A stretch of 64,000 nucleotides of DNA from Morinoia aosen (lineage: Eukaryota > Arthropoda > Malacostraca > Amphipoda > Talitridae), in NCBI GenBank assembly GCA_030386875.1, contig CM059560.1, forward strand, positions 43,380,757 to 43,444,756. Reading direction: 5' to 3'. Below, piece by piece: positions 39,751-52,700 of the stretch. The translations under genes were made by a program, and so were the position numbers. How positions within the stretch are numbered: position 1 is the stretch's first letter; every line of letters starts with the position of its first letter. The notes below the pieces were generated by a model. The model was not told the origin of the DNA and searched no databases. It saw only the letters and a list, made by a program, of their open reading frames with translations.

Positions 39751-42700
39751 CTCTGTACTCCTTTGTGCGCTGTAGAGATACCTTCTGTACTCCTTTGTAC
39801 GCTGTAGAGATACCTCGTGTACTCCTTTGTACGTTCTAGAGATATTTCCTGTACTCCTTTGTGCGCTGTAGAGATACCTTCTGTACTCCTTTGTGCGCTG
39901 TAGAGATACCTTCTGTACTCCTTTGTGCGCTGTAGAGATACCTTCTGTACTCCTTTGTACGCTGTAGAGATACCTTCTGTACTCCTTTGTGCGCTGTAGA
40001 GATACCTTCTGTACTCATTTGTGCGCTGTAGAGATACCTTCTGTACTCCTTTGTACGCTGTAGAGATACCTCGTGTACTCCTTTGTACGTTCTAGAGATA
40101 TTTCCTGTACTCCTTTGTGCGCTGTAGAGATACCTTCTGTACTCCTTTGTGCGCTGTAGAGATACCTTCTGTACTCCTTTGTGCGCTGTAGAGATACCTT
40201 CTGTACTCCTTTGTACGCTATAGAGATACCTTCTGTACTCCTTTGTGCGCTGTAGAGATACCTTCTGTACTTCTTTGTACGCTGTAGAGATACCTTCTGT
40301 ACTCCTTTGTGCGCTGTAGAGATACCTTCTGTACTCCATTGTGCGCTGTAGAGGTACCTTCTGTACTCCTTTGTGCGCTGTAGAGATACCTTCTGTACTC
40401 CTTTGTACGTTCTAGAGATATTTCCTGTACTCCTTTGTGCGCTGTAGAGATACCTTCTGTACTCCTTTGTACGCTGTAGAGATACCTCGTGTACTCCTTT
40501 GTACGTTCTAGAGATATTTCCTGTACTCCTTTGTGCGCTGTAGAGATACCTTCTGTACTCCTAGGTGCGCTGTAGAGATACCTTCTGTACTCCTTTGTGC
40601 GCTGTAGAGATACCTTCTGTACTCCTTTGTACGCTGTAGAGATACCTCGTGTACTCCTTTGTACGTTCTAGAGATATTTCCTGTACTCCTTTGTGCGCTG
40701 TAGAGATACCTTCTGTACTCGTTTGTGCGCTGTAGAGATACCTTCTGTACTCCTTTGTGCGCTGTAGAGATACCTTCTGTACTCCTTTGTGCGCTGTAGA
40801 GATACCTTCTGTACTCCTTTGTGCGCTGTAGAGATACCTTCTGTACTCCTTTGTACGCTGTAGAGATACCTTCTGTACTCCTTTGTGCGCTGTAGAGATA
40901 CCTTCTGTACTCCTTTGTACGCTGTAGAGATACCTCGTGTACTTCTTTGTACGTTCTAGAGATATTTCCTGTACTCCTTTGTGCGCTGTAGAGATACCTT
41001 CTGTACTCCTTTGTGCGCTGTAGAGATACCTTCTGTACCCCTTTGTGCGCTGTAGAGATACCTTCTGTACTCCTTTGTACGCTGTAGAGATACCTTCTGT
41101 ACTCCTTTGTGCGCTGTAGAGATACCTTCTGTACTCCTTTGTACGCTGTAGAGATACCTCGTGTACTCCTTTGTACGTTCTAGAGATATTTCCTGTACTC
41201 CTTTGTGCGCTGTAGAGATACCTTCTGTACTCCTTTGTGCGCTGTAGAGATACCTTCTGTACTCCTTTGTGCGCTGTAGAGATACCTTCTGTACTCCTTT
41301 GTGCGCTGTAGAGATACCTTCTGTACTCCTTTGTGCGCTGTAGAGATACCTTCTGTACTCCTTTGTGCGCTGTAGAGATACCTTCTGTACTCCTTTGTGC
41401 GCTGTAGAGATACCTCGTGTACTCCTTTGTACGCTGTAGAGATACCTTCTGTACTCCTTTGTACGCTGTAGAGATACCTCGTGTACTTCTTTGTGCGCTG
41501 TAGAGATACCTTCTGTACTACTTTGTACGCTGTAGAGATACCTTCTGTACTCCTTTGTACGTTCTAGAGATATTTCCTGTACTCCTTTGTGCGCTGTAGA
41601 GATACCTTTTGTACTCCTTTGTGCGCTGTAGAGTTACCTTCTGTACTCCTTTGTGCGCTGTAGAGATACCTTCTGTACTCCTTTGTGCGCTGTAGAGATA
41701 CCTTCTGTACTCCTTTGTGCGCTGTAGAGATACCTTCTGTACTCCTTTGTGCGCTGTAGAGATACCTTCTGTACTCCTTTGTGCGCTGTAGAGATACCTC
41801 GTGTACTCCTTTGTACGCTGTAGAGATACCTTCTGTACTCCTTTGTACGTTCTAGAGATATTTCCTGTACTCCTTTGTGCGCTGTAGAGATACCTTCTGT
41901 ACTCCTTTGTGCGCTGTAGAGATACCTTCTGTACTCCTTTGTGCGCTGTAGAGATACCTTCTGTACTCCTTTGTGCGCTGTAGAGATACCTTCTGTCCTC
42001 CTTTGTACGCTGTAGAGATACCTCGTGTACTCTTTTGTACGTTCTAGAGATATTTCCTGTACTCCTTTGTGCTCTGTCGAGATACCTTCTGTACTCCTTT
42101 GTGCGCTGTAGAGATACCTTCTGTACTTCTTTGTGCGCTGTAGAGATACCTTCTGTACTCCTTTGTACGCTGTAGAGATACCTCGTGTACTCCTTTGTAC
42201 GTTCTAGAGATATTTCCTGTACTCCTTTGTGCGCTGTAGAGATACCTTCTGTACTCCTTTGTGCGCTGTAGAGATACCTTCTGTACTCCTTTGTGCGCTG
42301 AAGAGATACCTTCTGTACTCCTTTGTACGCTGTAGAGATACCTTCTGTACTCCTTTGTGCGCTGTAGAGATACCTTCTGTACTCCTTTGTACGCTGTAGA
42401 GATACCTCGTGTACTCCTTTGTACGTTCTAGAGATATTTCCTGTACTCCTTTGTGCGCTGTAGAGATACCTTCTGTACTCCTTTGTGCGCTGTAAAGATA
42501 CCTTCTGTACTCCTTTGTGCGCTGTAGAGATACCTTCTGTACTCCTTTGTGCGCTGTAGAGATACCTTCTGTACTCCTTTGTACGCTGTAGAGATACCTT
42601 CTGTACTCCTTTGTGCGCTGTAGAGATACCTTCTGTACTCCTTTGTACGCTGTAGAGATACCTCGTGTACTCCTTTGTACGTTCTAGAGATATTTCCTGA

Positions 42701-43440
42701 ACTCCTTTGTGCGCTGTAGAGATACCATCTGTACTCGTTTGTGCGCTGTAGAGATACCTTCTGTACTTCTTTGTGCGCTGTAGAGATACCTTCTGTACTC
42801 CTTTGTACGCTGTAGAGATACCTTCTGTACTCCTTTGTGCGCTGTAGAGATACCTTCTGTACTCCTTTGTGCGCTGTAGAGATACCTTCTGTACTCCTTT
42901 GTACGCTGTAGAGATACCTCGTGTACTCCTTTGTACGTTCTAGAGATATTTCCTGTACTCCTTTGTGCGCTGTAGAGATACCTTCTGTACAACTTTGTGC
43001 GCTGTAGAGATACCTTCTGTACTCCTTTGTGCGCTGTAGAGATACCTTCTGTACTCCTTTGTACGCTGTAGAGATACCTCGTGTACTCCTTTGTACGTTC
43101 TAGAGATATTTCCTGTACTCCTTTGTGCGCTGTAGAGATACCTTCTGTACAACTTTGTACGCTGTAGAGATACCTCGTGTACTCCTCTGTACGTTCTAGA
43201 GATATTTCCTGTACTCCTTTGTGCGCTGTAGAGATACCTTCTGTACTCCTTTGTGCGCTGTAGAGATACCTTCTGTACTCCTTTGTGCGCTGTAGAGATA
43301 CCTTCTGTACTCCTATGTACGCTGTAGAGATACCTCCTGTACTCCTTTGTGCGCTGTAGAGGTACCTTCTGTACTCCTTTGTACGCTCTGGAGATACCTT
43401 CTGTACTCCTTTGTACGCTGTAGAGATACCTCGTGTACTC
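39751..43440 (+). repeat. Satellite block paralogous to 9.4-11.2 kb and 25.4-27.4 kb
   Basis: ACTCCATTG near 40,336 parallels 10,034. TACCCC at 41,036 parallels 25,453, and TACTAC near 41,516 parallels 25,869. GTCCTCC near 41,996 parallels 26,379. CTGAAC at 42,697 parallels 27,082, and TACAAC at 42,988 parallels 27,373. Offsets are 15,583-15,615 bp, differing by whole monomers. The block is thus a shortened paralogue of the sequence at the right end of the large duplication, placed between two runs of S copies. CTAGGTGCG near 40,561 is private. Confidence 0.82.
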
Positions 43441-44965
43441 CTTTGTACGTTCTAGAGAAATTTCCTGTACTCCTTTGTGCGCTGTAGAGATACCTTCTGT
43501 ACTCCTTTGTACGCTGTAGAGATACCTTCTGTACTCCTTTGTACGCTGTAGAGATACCTCGTGTACTCCTTTGTACGTTCTAGAGAAATTTCCTGTACTC
43601 CTTTGTGCGCTGTAGAGATACCTTCTGTACTCCTTTGTACGCTGTAGAGATACCTCGTGTACTCCTTTGTACGTTCTAGAGATATTTCCTGTACTCCTTT
43701 GTGCGCTGTAAAGATACCTTCTGTACTCCTTTGTGCGCTGTAGAGATACCTTCTGTACTCCTTTGTGCGCTGTACAGATACCTTCTGTACTCCTTTGTGC
43801 GCTGTAGAGATACCTTCTGTACTCCTTTGTGCGCTGTAGAGATACCTTCTGTACTTCTTTGTGCGCTGTAGAGATACCTTCTGTACTCCTTTGTGCGCTG
43901 TAGAGATACCTTCTGTACTCCTTTGTGCGCTGTAGAGATACCTTCTGTACTCCTTTGTGCGCTGTAGAGATACCTTCTGTACTCCTTTGTACGCTGTAGA
44001 GATACCTCGTGTACTCCTTTGTACGTTCTAGAGATATTTCCTGTACTCCTTTGTGCGCTGTAGAGATACCTTCTGTACTCCTTTGTGCGCTGTAGAGATA
44101 CCTTCTGTACTCCTTTGTGCGCTGTAGAGATACCTTCTGTACTCCTTTGTGCGCTGTAGAGATACCTTCTGTACTCCTTTGTGCGCTGTAGAGATACCTT
44201 CTGTACTCCTTTGTGCGCTGTAGAGATACCTTCTGTACTCCTTTGTGCGCTGTAGAGATACCTCGTGTACTCCTTTGTACGCTGTAGAGGTACCTTCTGT
44301 ACTCCTTTGTGCGCTGTAGAGATACCTTCTGTACTCCTTTGTACGCTGTAGAGATACCTCGTGTACTCCTTTGTACGTTCTAGAGATATTTCCTGTACTC
44401 CTTTGTGCGCTGTAGAGATACCTTCTGTACTTCTTTGTGCGCTGTAGAGATACCTTCTGTACTCCTTTGTGCGCTGTAGAGATACCTTCTGTACTCCTTT
44501 GTGCGCTGTAGAGATACCTTCTGTACTCCTTTGTGCGCTGTAGAGATACCTCGTGTACTCCTTGGTACGCTGTAGAGATACCTTCTGTACTCCTTTGTAC
44601 GCTGTAGAGATACCTCGTGTACTCCTTTGTGCGCTGTAGAGATACCTTCTGTACTCCTTTGTACGCTGTAGAGATACCTCGTGTACGTCTTTGTGCGCTG
44701 TAGAGATACCTTCTGTACTCCTTTGTACGCTGTAGAGATACCTCGTGTACTCCTTTGTACGTTCTAGAGATATTTCCTGTACTCCTTTGTGCGCTGTAGA
44801 GATACCTTCTGTACTCCTTTGTGCGCTGTAGAGATACCTTCTGTACTCCTTTGTGCGCTGTAGAGATACCTTCTGTACTCCTTTGTGCGCTGTAGAGATA
44901 CCTTCTGTACTCCTTTGTGCGCTGTAGAGATACCTTCTGTACTCCTTTGTGCGCTGTAGAGATAC
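43441..44965 (+). repeat. Partial super-repeat S (right-hand part), leading copy of a 1,920-bp duplication
   Basis: Two AGAAATTTCC HORs (near 43,455 and 43,583), then GTAAAGA and GTACAGA, are followed by the TACGTC (44,684) and CATC (44,966) markers. The same order lies exactly 1,920 bp (60 monomers) to the right, at 45,375, 46,604 and 46,886. GAAATACC and TTCCG are missing in front of this copy, so it starts inside an S unit. A private CTTGGTACG near 44,562 and CTTCTTTGTG variants separate it from its partner. Confidence 0.85.
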
Positions 44966-46885
44966 CATCTGTACTCCTTTGTGCGCTGTAGAGATACCTT
45001 CTGTACTCCTTTGTGCGCTGTAGAGATACCTTCTGTACTCCTTTGTGCGCTGTAGAGATACCTCGTGTACTCCTTTGTACGCTGTAGAGATACCTCGTGT
45101 ACTCTTTTGTACGCTGTAGAGATACCTTCTGTCCTCCTTTGTACGCTGTAGAGATACCTCGTGTACTCCTTTGTACGTTCTAGAGATATTTCCTGTACTC
45201 CTTTGTGCGCTGTAGAAATACCTTCTGTACTCCTTTGTGCGCTGTAGAGATACCTTCCGTACTCCTTTGTGCGCTGTAGAGATACCTTCTGTACTCCTTT
45301 GTACGCTGTAGAGATACCTTCTGTACTCCTTTGTACGCTGTAGAGATACCTCGTGTACTCCTTTGTACGTTCTAGAGAAATTTCCTGTACTCCTTTGTGC
45401 GCTGTAGAGATACCTTCTGTACTCCTTTGTACGCTGTAGAGATACCTTCTGTACTCCTTTGTACGCTGTAGAGATACCTCGTGTACTCCTTTGTACGTTC
45501 TAGAGAAATTTCCTGTACTCCTTTGTGCGCTGTAGAGATACCTTCTGTACTCCTTTGTACGCTGTAGAGATACCTCGTGTACTCCTTTGTACGTTCTAGA
45601 GATATTTCCTGTACTCCTTTGTGCGCTGTAAAGATACCTTCTGTACTCCTTTGTGCGCTGTAGAGATACCTTCTGTACTCCTTTGTGCGCTGTACAGATA
45701 CCTTCTGTACTCCTTTGTGCGCTGAAGAGATACCTTCTGTACTCCTTTGTGCGCTGTAGAGATACCTTCTGTACTCCTTTGTGCGCTGTAGAGATACCTT
45801 CTGTACTCCTTTGTGCGCTGTAGAGATACCTTCTGTACTCCTTTGTGCGCTGTAGAGATACCTTCTGTACTCCTTTGTGCGCTGTAGAGATACCTTCTGT
45901 ACTCCTTTGTACGCTGTAGAGATACCTCGTGTACTCCTTTGTACGTTCTAGAGATATTTCCTGTACTCCTTTGTGCGCTGTAGAGATACCTTCTGTACTC
46001 CTTTGTGCGCTGTAGAGATACCTTCTGTACTCCTTTGTGCGCTGTAGAGATACCTTCTGTACTCCTTTGTGCGCTGTAGAGATACCTTCTGTACTCCTTT
46101 GTGCGCTGTAGAGATACCTTCTGTACTCCTTTGTGCGCTGTAGAGATACCTTCTGTACTCCTTTGTGCGCTGTAGAGATACCTCGTGTACTCCTTTGTAC
46201 GCTGTAGAGGTACCTTCTGTACTCCTTTGTGCGCTGTAGAGATACCTTCTGTACTCCTTTGTACGCTGTAGAGATACCTCGTGTACTCCTTTGTACGTTC
46301 TAGAGATATTTCCTGTACTCCTTTGTGCGCTGTAGAGATAGCTTCTGTACTCCTTTGTGCGCTGTAGAGATACCTTCTGTATTCCTTTGTGCGCTGTAGA
46401 GATACCTTCTGTACTCCTTTGTGCGCTGTAGAGATACCTTCTGTACTCCTTTGTGCGCTGTAGAGATACCTCGTGTACTCCTTTGTACGCTGTAGAGATA
46501 CCTTCTGTACTCCTTTGTACGCTGTAGAGATACCTCGTGTACTCCTTTGTGCGCTGTAGAGATACCTTCTGTACTCCTTTGTACGCTGTAGAGATACCTC
46601 GTGTACGTCTTTGTGCGCTGTAGAGATACCTTCTGTACTCCTTTGTACGCTGTAGAGATACCTCGTGTACTCCTTTGTACGTTCTAGAGATATTTCCTGT
46701 ACTCCTTTGTGCGCTGTAGAGATACCTTCTGTACTCCTTTGTGCGCTGTAGAGATACCTTCTGTACTCCTTTGTGCGCTGTAGAGATACCTTCTGTACTC
46801 CTTTGTGCGCTGTAGAGATACCTTCTGTACTCCTTTGTGCGCTGTAGAGATACCTTCTGTACTCCTTTGTGCGCTGTAGAGATAC
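44966..46885 (+). repeat. Super-repeat S, copy S4 (1,920 bp, shortest copy)
   Basis: CATC is at 44,966 but GAAATACC follows already at 45,215, only 249 bp on, against 889 bp in S1-S3, S5 and S6. Twenty monomers (640 bp) are therefore absent from this copy. The join lies near 45,060-45,130, where two CTCGTG monomers stand next to each other and one carries CTCTTTTG. The rest of the unit (two AGAAATTTCC HORs, GTAAAGA, GTACAGA, TACGTC) is intact. Confidence 0.88.
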
Positions 46886-49700
46886 CATCTGTACTCCTTT
46901 GTGCGCTGTAGAGATACCTTCTGTACTCCTTTGTGCGCTGTAGAGATACCTTCTGTACTCCTTTGTGCGCTGTAGAGATACCTCGTGTACTCCTTTGTAC
47001 GCTGTAGAGATACCTTCTGTACTCCTTTGTACGCTGTAGAGATACCTCGTGTACTCCTTTGTGCGTTCTAGAGATATTTCCTGTACTCCTTTGTGCGCTG
47101 TAGAGATACCTTCTTTACTCCTTTGTGCGCTGTAGAGATACCTTCTGTACTCCTTTGTGCGCTGTAGAGATACCTTCTGTACTCCTTTGTGCGCTGTAGA
47201 GATACCTCGTGTACTCCTTTGTGCGCTGAAGAGATACCTTCTGTACTCCTTTGTGCGCTGTAGAGATACCTTCTGTTCTCCTTTGTGCGCTGTAGAGATA
47301 CCTTCTGTACTCCTTTGTGCGCTGTAGAGATACCTTCTGTACTCCTTTGTGCGCTGTAGAGATACCTTCTGTACTCCTTTGTGCGCTGTAGAGATACCTT
47401 CTGTACTCCTTTGTGCGCTGTAGAGATACCTCGTGTACTCCTTTGTACGCTGTAGAGATACCTTCTGTACTCCTTTGTGCGCTGTAGAGATACCTTCTGT
47501 ACTCCTTTGTGCGCTGTAGAGATACCTTCTGTACTCCTTTGTGCGCTGTAGAGATACCTTCTGTACTCCTTTGTGCGCTGTAGAGATACCTTCTGTACTC
47601 CTTTGTGCGCTGTAGAGATACCTTCTGTACTCCTTTGTGCGCTGTAGAGATACCTCGTGTACTCCTTTGTACGCTGTAGAGATACCTTCTGTCCTCCTTT
47701 GTACGCTGTAGAGATACCTCGTGTACTCCTTTGTACGTTCTAGAGATATTTCCTGTACTCCTTTGTGCGCTGTAGAAATACCTTCTGTACTCCTTTGTGC
47801 GCTGTAGAGATACCTTCCGTACTCCTTTGTGCGCTGTAGGGATACCTTCTGTACTCCTTTGTACGCTGTAGAGATACCTTCTGTACTCCTTTGTACGCTG
47901 TAGAGATACCTCGTGTACTCCTTTGTACGTTCTAGAGAAATTTCCTGTACTCCTTTGTGCGCTGTAGAGATACCTTCTGTACTCCTTTGTACGCTGTAGA
48001 GATACATTCTGTACTCCTTTGTACGCTGTAGAGATACCTCGTGTACTCCTTTGTACGTTCTAGAGAAATTTCCTGTACTCCTTTGTGCGCTGTAGAGATA
48101 CCTTCTGTACTCCTCTGTACGCTGTAGAGATACCTCGTGTACTCCTTTGTACGTTCTAGAGATATTTCCTGTACTCCTTTGTGCGCTGTAAAGATACCTT
48201 CTGTACTCCTTTGTGCGCTGTAGAGATACCTTTTGTACTCCTTTGTGCGCTGTACAGATACCTTCTGTACTCCTTTGTGCGCTGTAGAGATACCTTCTGT
48301 ACTCCTTTGTGCGCTGTAGAGATACCTTCTGTACTCCTTTGTGCGCTGTAGAGATACCTCGTGTACTCCTTTGTACGCTGTAGAGGTACCTTCTGTACTC
48401 CTTTGTACGCCGTAGAGATACCTCGTGTACTCCTTTGTGCGCTGTAGAGATACCTTTTGTACTCCTTTGTACGCTGTAGAGATACCTCGTGTACTCCTTT
48501 GTTCGTTCTAGAGATATTTCCTGTACTCCTTTGTGCGCTGTAGAAATACCTTCTGTACTCCTTTGTGCGCTGTAGAGATACCTTCTGTACTCCTTTGTGC
48601 GCTGTAGAGATACCTTCTGTACTCCTTTGTGCGCTGTAGAGATACCTTCTGTACTCCTTTGTGCGCTGTAGAGATACCTTCTGTACTCCTTTGTACGCTG
48701 TAGAGATACCTCGTGTACTCCTTTGTACGTTCTAGAGATATTTCCTGTACTCCTTTGTGCGCTGTAGAGATACTTTCTGTACTCCTTTGTGCGCTCTAGA
48801 GATACCTTCTGTACTCCTTTGTGCGCTGTAGAGATACCTTCTGTACTCCTTTGTACGCTGTTGAGATACCTTCTGTACTCCTTGTGCGCTGTAGAGATAC
48901 CTTCTGTACTCCTTTGTACGCTGTAGAGATACCTCGTGTACTCCTTTGTACGTTCTAGAGATATTTCCCGTACTCCTTTGTGCGCTGTAGAGATACCTTC
49001 TGTACTCCTTTGTGCGGTGTAGAGACACCTTCTGTACTCCTTTGTGCGCTGTAGAGATACCTTCTGTACTCCTTTGTGCGCTGTAGAGATACCTTCTGTA
49101 CTCCTTTGTACCCTGCAGAGATACCTTCTGTACTCCTTTGTGCGCTGTAGAGATACCTTCTGTACTCCTTTGTACGCTGTAGAGATACCTCGTGTACTCC
49201 TTTGTACGTTCTAGAGATATTTCCTGTACTCCTTTGTGCGCTGTAGAGATACCTTCTGTACTCCTTTGTGCGCTGTAGAGATACCTTCTGTACTCCTTTG
49301 TGCGCTGTAGAGATTCCTTCTGTACTCCTTTGTACGCTGTAGAGATACCTTCTGTACTCCTTTGTGCGCTGTAGAGATACCTTCTGTACTCCTTTGTACG
49401 CTGTAGAGATACCTCGTGTACTCCTTTGTACGTTCTAGAGATATTTCCTGTACTCCTTTGTGCGCTGTAGAGATACCTTCTGTACTCCTTTGTGCGCTGT
49501 AGAGATACCTTCTGTACTCCTTTGTGCGCTGTAGAGATACCTTCTGTACTCCTTTGTGCGCTGTAGAGATACCTTCTGTACTCCTTTGTGCGCTGTAGAG
49601 ATACCTTCTGTACTCCTTTGTGCGCTGTAGAGATACCTTCTGTAGTCCTTTGTGCGCTGTAGAGATACCTTCTGTACTCCTTTGTGCGCTGTAGAGATAC
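46886..49700 (+). repeat. Super-repeat S, copy S5 (2,815 bp)
   Basis: CATC is at 46,886 and GAAATACC at 47,775 (889 bp). AGAAATTTCC HORs lie near 47,937 and 48,064, and GTAAAGA, GTACAGA and ACGCCGT follow. The length is 88 monomers less one base; the missing base is in CTCCTTGTGCG at about 48,880-48,884. GTCCTCC (near 47,692) is shared with S4 (near 45,132) and S6 (near 50,506), which supports recent common descent of these three. Confidence 0.88.
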
Positions 49701-52700
49701 CATCTGTACTCCTTTGTGCGCTGTAGAGATACCTTCTGTACTCCTTTGTGCGCTGTAGAGATACCTTCTGTACTCCTTTGTGCGCTGTAGAGATACCTCG
49801 TGTACTCCTTTGTACGCTGTAGAGATACCTTCTGTACTCCTTTGTACGCTGTAGAGATACCTCGTGTACTCCTTTGTGCGTTCTAGAGATATTTCCTGTA
49901 CTCCTTTGTGCGCTGTAGAGATACCTTCTTTACTAATTTGTGCGCTGTAGAGATACCTTCTGTACTCCTTTGTGCGCTGTAGAGATACCTTCTGTACTCC
50001 TTTGTGCGCTGTAAAGATACCTCGTGTACTCCTTTATGCGCTGAAGAGATACCTTCTGTACTCCTTTGTGCGCTGTAGAGATACCTTCTGTACTCCTTTG
50101 TGCGCTGTAGAGATACCTTCTGTACGCCTTTGTGCGCTGTAGAGATACCTTCTGTACTCCTTTGTGCGCTGTAGAGATACCTTCTGTACTCCTTTGTGCG
50201 CTGTAGAGATACCTTCTGTACTCCTTTGTGCGCTGTAGAGATACCTCGTGTACTCCTTTGTACGCTGTAGAGATACCTTCTGTACTCCTTTGTGCGCTGT
50301 AGAGATACCTTCTGTACTCCTTTGTGCGCTGTAGAGATACCTTCTGTACTCCTTTGTGCGCTGTAGAGATACCTTCTGTACTCCTTTGTGCGCTGTAGAG
50401 ATACCTTCTGTACTCCTTTGTGCGCTGTAGAGATACCTTCTGTACTCCTTTGTGCGCTGTAGAGATACCTCGTGTACTCCTTTGTACGCTGTAGAGATAC
50501 CTTCTGTCCTCCTTTGTACGCTGTAGAGATACCTCGTGTACTCCTTTGTACGTTCTAGAGATATTTCCTGTACTCCTTTGTGCGCTGTAGAAATACCTTC
50601 TGTACTCCTTTGTGCGCTGTAGAGATACCTTCCGTACTCCTTTGTGCGCTGTAGAGATACCTTCTGTACTCCTTTGTACGCTGTAGAGATACCTTCTGTA
50701 CTCCTTTGTACGCTGTAGAGATACCTCGTGTACTCCTTTGTACGTTTCAGAGAAATTTCCTGTACTCCTTTGTGCGCTGTAGAAATACCTTCTGTACTCC
50801 TTTGTACGCTGTAGAGATACCTTCTGTACTCCTTTGTACGCTGTAGAGATACCTCGTGTACTCCTTTGTACGTTCTAGAGAAATTTCCTGTACTCCTTTG
50901 TGCGCTGTAGAGATACCTTCTGTACTCCTTTGTACGCTGTAGAGATACCTCGTGTACTCCTTTGTACGTTCTAGAGATATTTCCTGTACTCCTTTGTGCG
51001 CTGTAAAGATACCTTCTGTACTCCTTTGTGCGCTGTAGAGATACCTTCTGTACTCCTTTGTGCGCTGTACAGATACCTTCTGTATTCCTTTGTGCGCTGT
51101 AGAGATACCTTCTGTACTCCTTTGTGCGCTGTAGAGATACCTTCTGTACTCCTTTGTGCGCTGTAGAGATACCTCGTGTACTCCTTTGTACGCTGTAGAG
51201 ATACCTTCTGTACTCCTTTGTACGCCGTAGAGATACCTCGTGTACTCCTTTGTGCGCTGTAGAGATACCTTCTGTACTCCTTTGTACGCTGTAGAGATAC
51301 CTCGTGTACTCCTTTGTACGTTCTAGAGATATTTCCTGTACTCCTTTGTGCGCTGTAGAGATACCTTCTGTACTCCTTTGTGCGCTGTAGAGATACCTTC
51401 TGTACTCCTTTGTGCGCTGTAGAGATACCTTCTGTACTCCTTTGTTCGCTGTAGAGATACCTTCTGTACTCCTTTGTGCGCTGTAGAGATACCTTCTGTA
51501 CTCCTTTGTACGCTGTAGAGATACCTCGTGTACTCCTTTGTACGTTCTAGAGATATTTCCTGTACTCCTTTGTGCGCTGTAGAGATACCTTCTGTACTCC
51601 TTTGTGCGCTGTAGAGACACCTTCTGTACTCCTTTGTGCGCTGTAGAGATACCTTCTGTACTCCTTTGTGCGCTGTAGAGATACCTTCTGTACTCCTTTG
51701 TACCCTGCAGAGTTACCTTCTGTACTCCTTTGTGCGCTGTAGAGATACCTTCTGTACTCCTTTGTACGCTGTAGAGATACCTCGTGTACTCCTTTGTACG
51801 TTCTAGAGATATTTCCTGTACTCCTTTGTGCGCTGTAGAGATACCTTCTGTACTCCTTTGTGCGCTGTAGAGATACCTTCTGTACTCCTTTGTGCGCTGT
51901 AGAGATACCTTCTGTACTCCTTTGTACGCTGTAGAGATACCTTCTGTACTCCTTTGTGCGCTGTAGAGATACCTTCTGTACTCCTTTGTACGCTGTAGAG
52001 ATACCTCGTGTACTCCTTTGTACGTTCTAGAGATATTTCCTGTACTCCTTTGTGCGCTGTAGAGATACCTTCTGTACTCCTTTGTGCGCTGTAGAGATAC
52101 CTTCTGTACTCCTTTGTGCGCTGTAGAGATACCTTCTGTACTCCTTTGTACGCTGTAGAGATACCTCGTGTACTCCTTTGTACGTTCTAGAGATATTTCC
52201 TGTACTCCTTTGTGCGCTGTAGAGATACCTTCTGTACTCCTTTGTGCGCTGTAGAGATACCTTCTGTACTCCTTTGTGCGCTGTAGAGATACCTTCTGTA
52301 CTCCTTTGTGCGCGGTAGAGATACCTTCTGTACTCCTTTGTGCGCTGTAGAGATACCTCGTGTACTCCTTTGTACGCTGTAGAGATACCTTCTGTACTCC
52401 TTTGTACGCTGTAGAGATACCTCGTGTACTCCTTTGTGCGCTGTAGAGATACCTTCTGTACTCCTTTGTACGCTGTAGATATACCTCGTGTACTCCTTTG
52501 TACGTTCTAGAGATATTTCCTGTACTCCTTTGTGCGCTGTAGAGATACCTTCTGTACTCCTTTGTGCGCTGTAGAAATACCTTCTGTACTCCTTTGTGCG
52601 CTGTAGAGATACCTTCTGTACTCCTTTGTACGCTGTAAAGATACCTTCTGTACTTCTTTGTGCGCTGTAGAGATACCTTCTGTACTCCTTTGTACGCTGT

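Noticed and set aside
45596-48007. 803-codon antisense open frame, with shorter relatives throughout, as genes for a repeat protein
   Set aside because: The frame is open only because the 32-bp unit has no antisense stop in any phase. Frames overlap each other, begin at chance ATG variants, end at the HOR junction, change length with monomer number, and have no flanking unique sequence, promoter or terminus.
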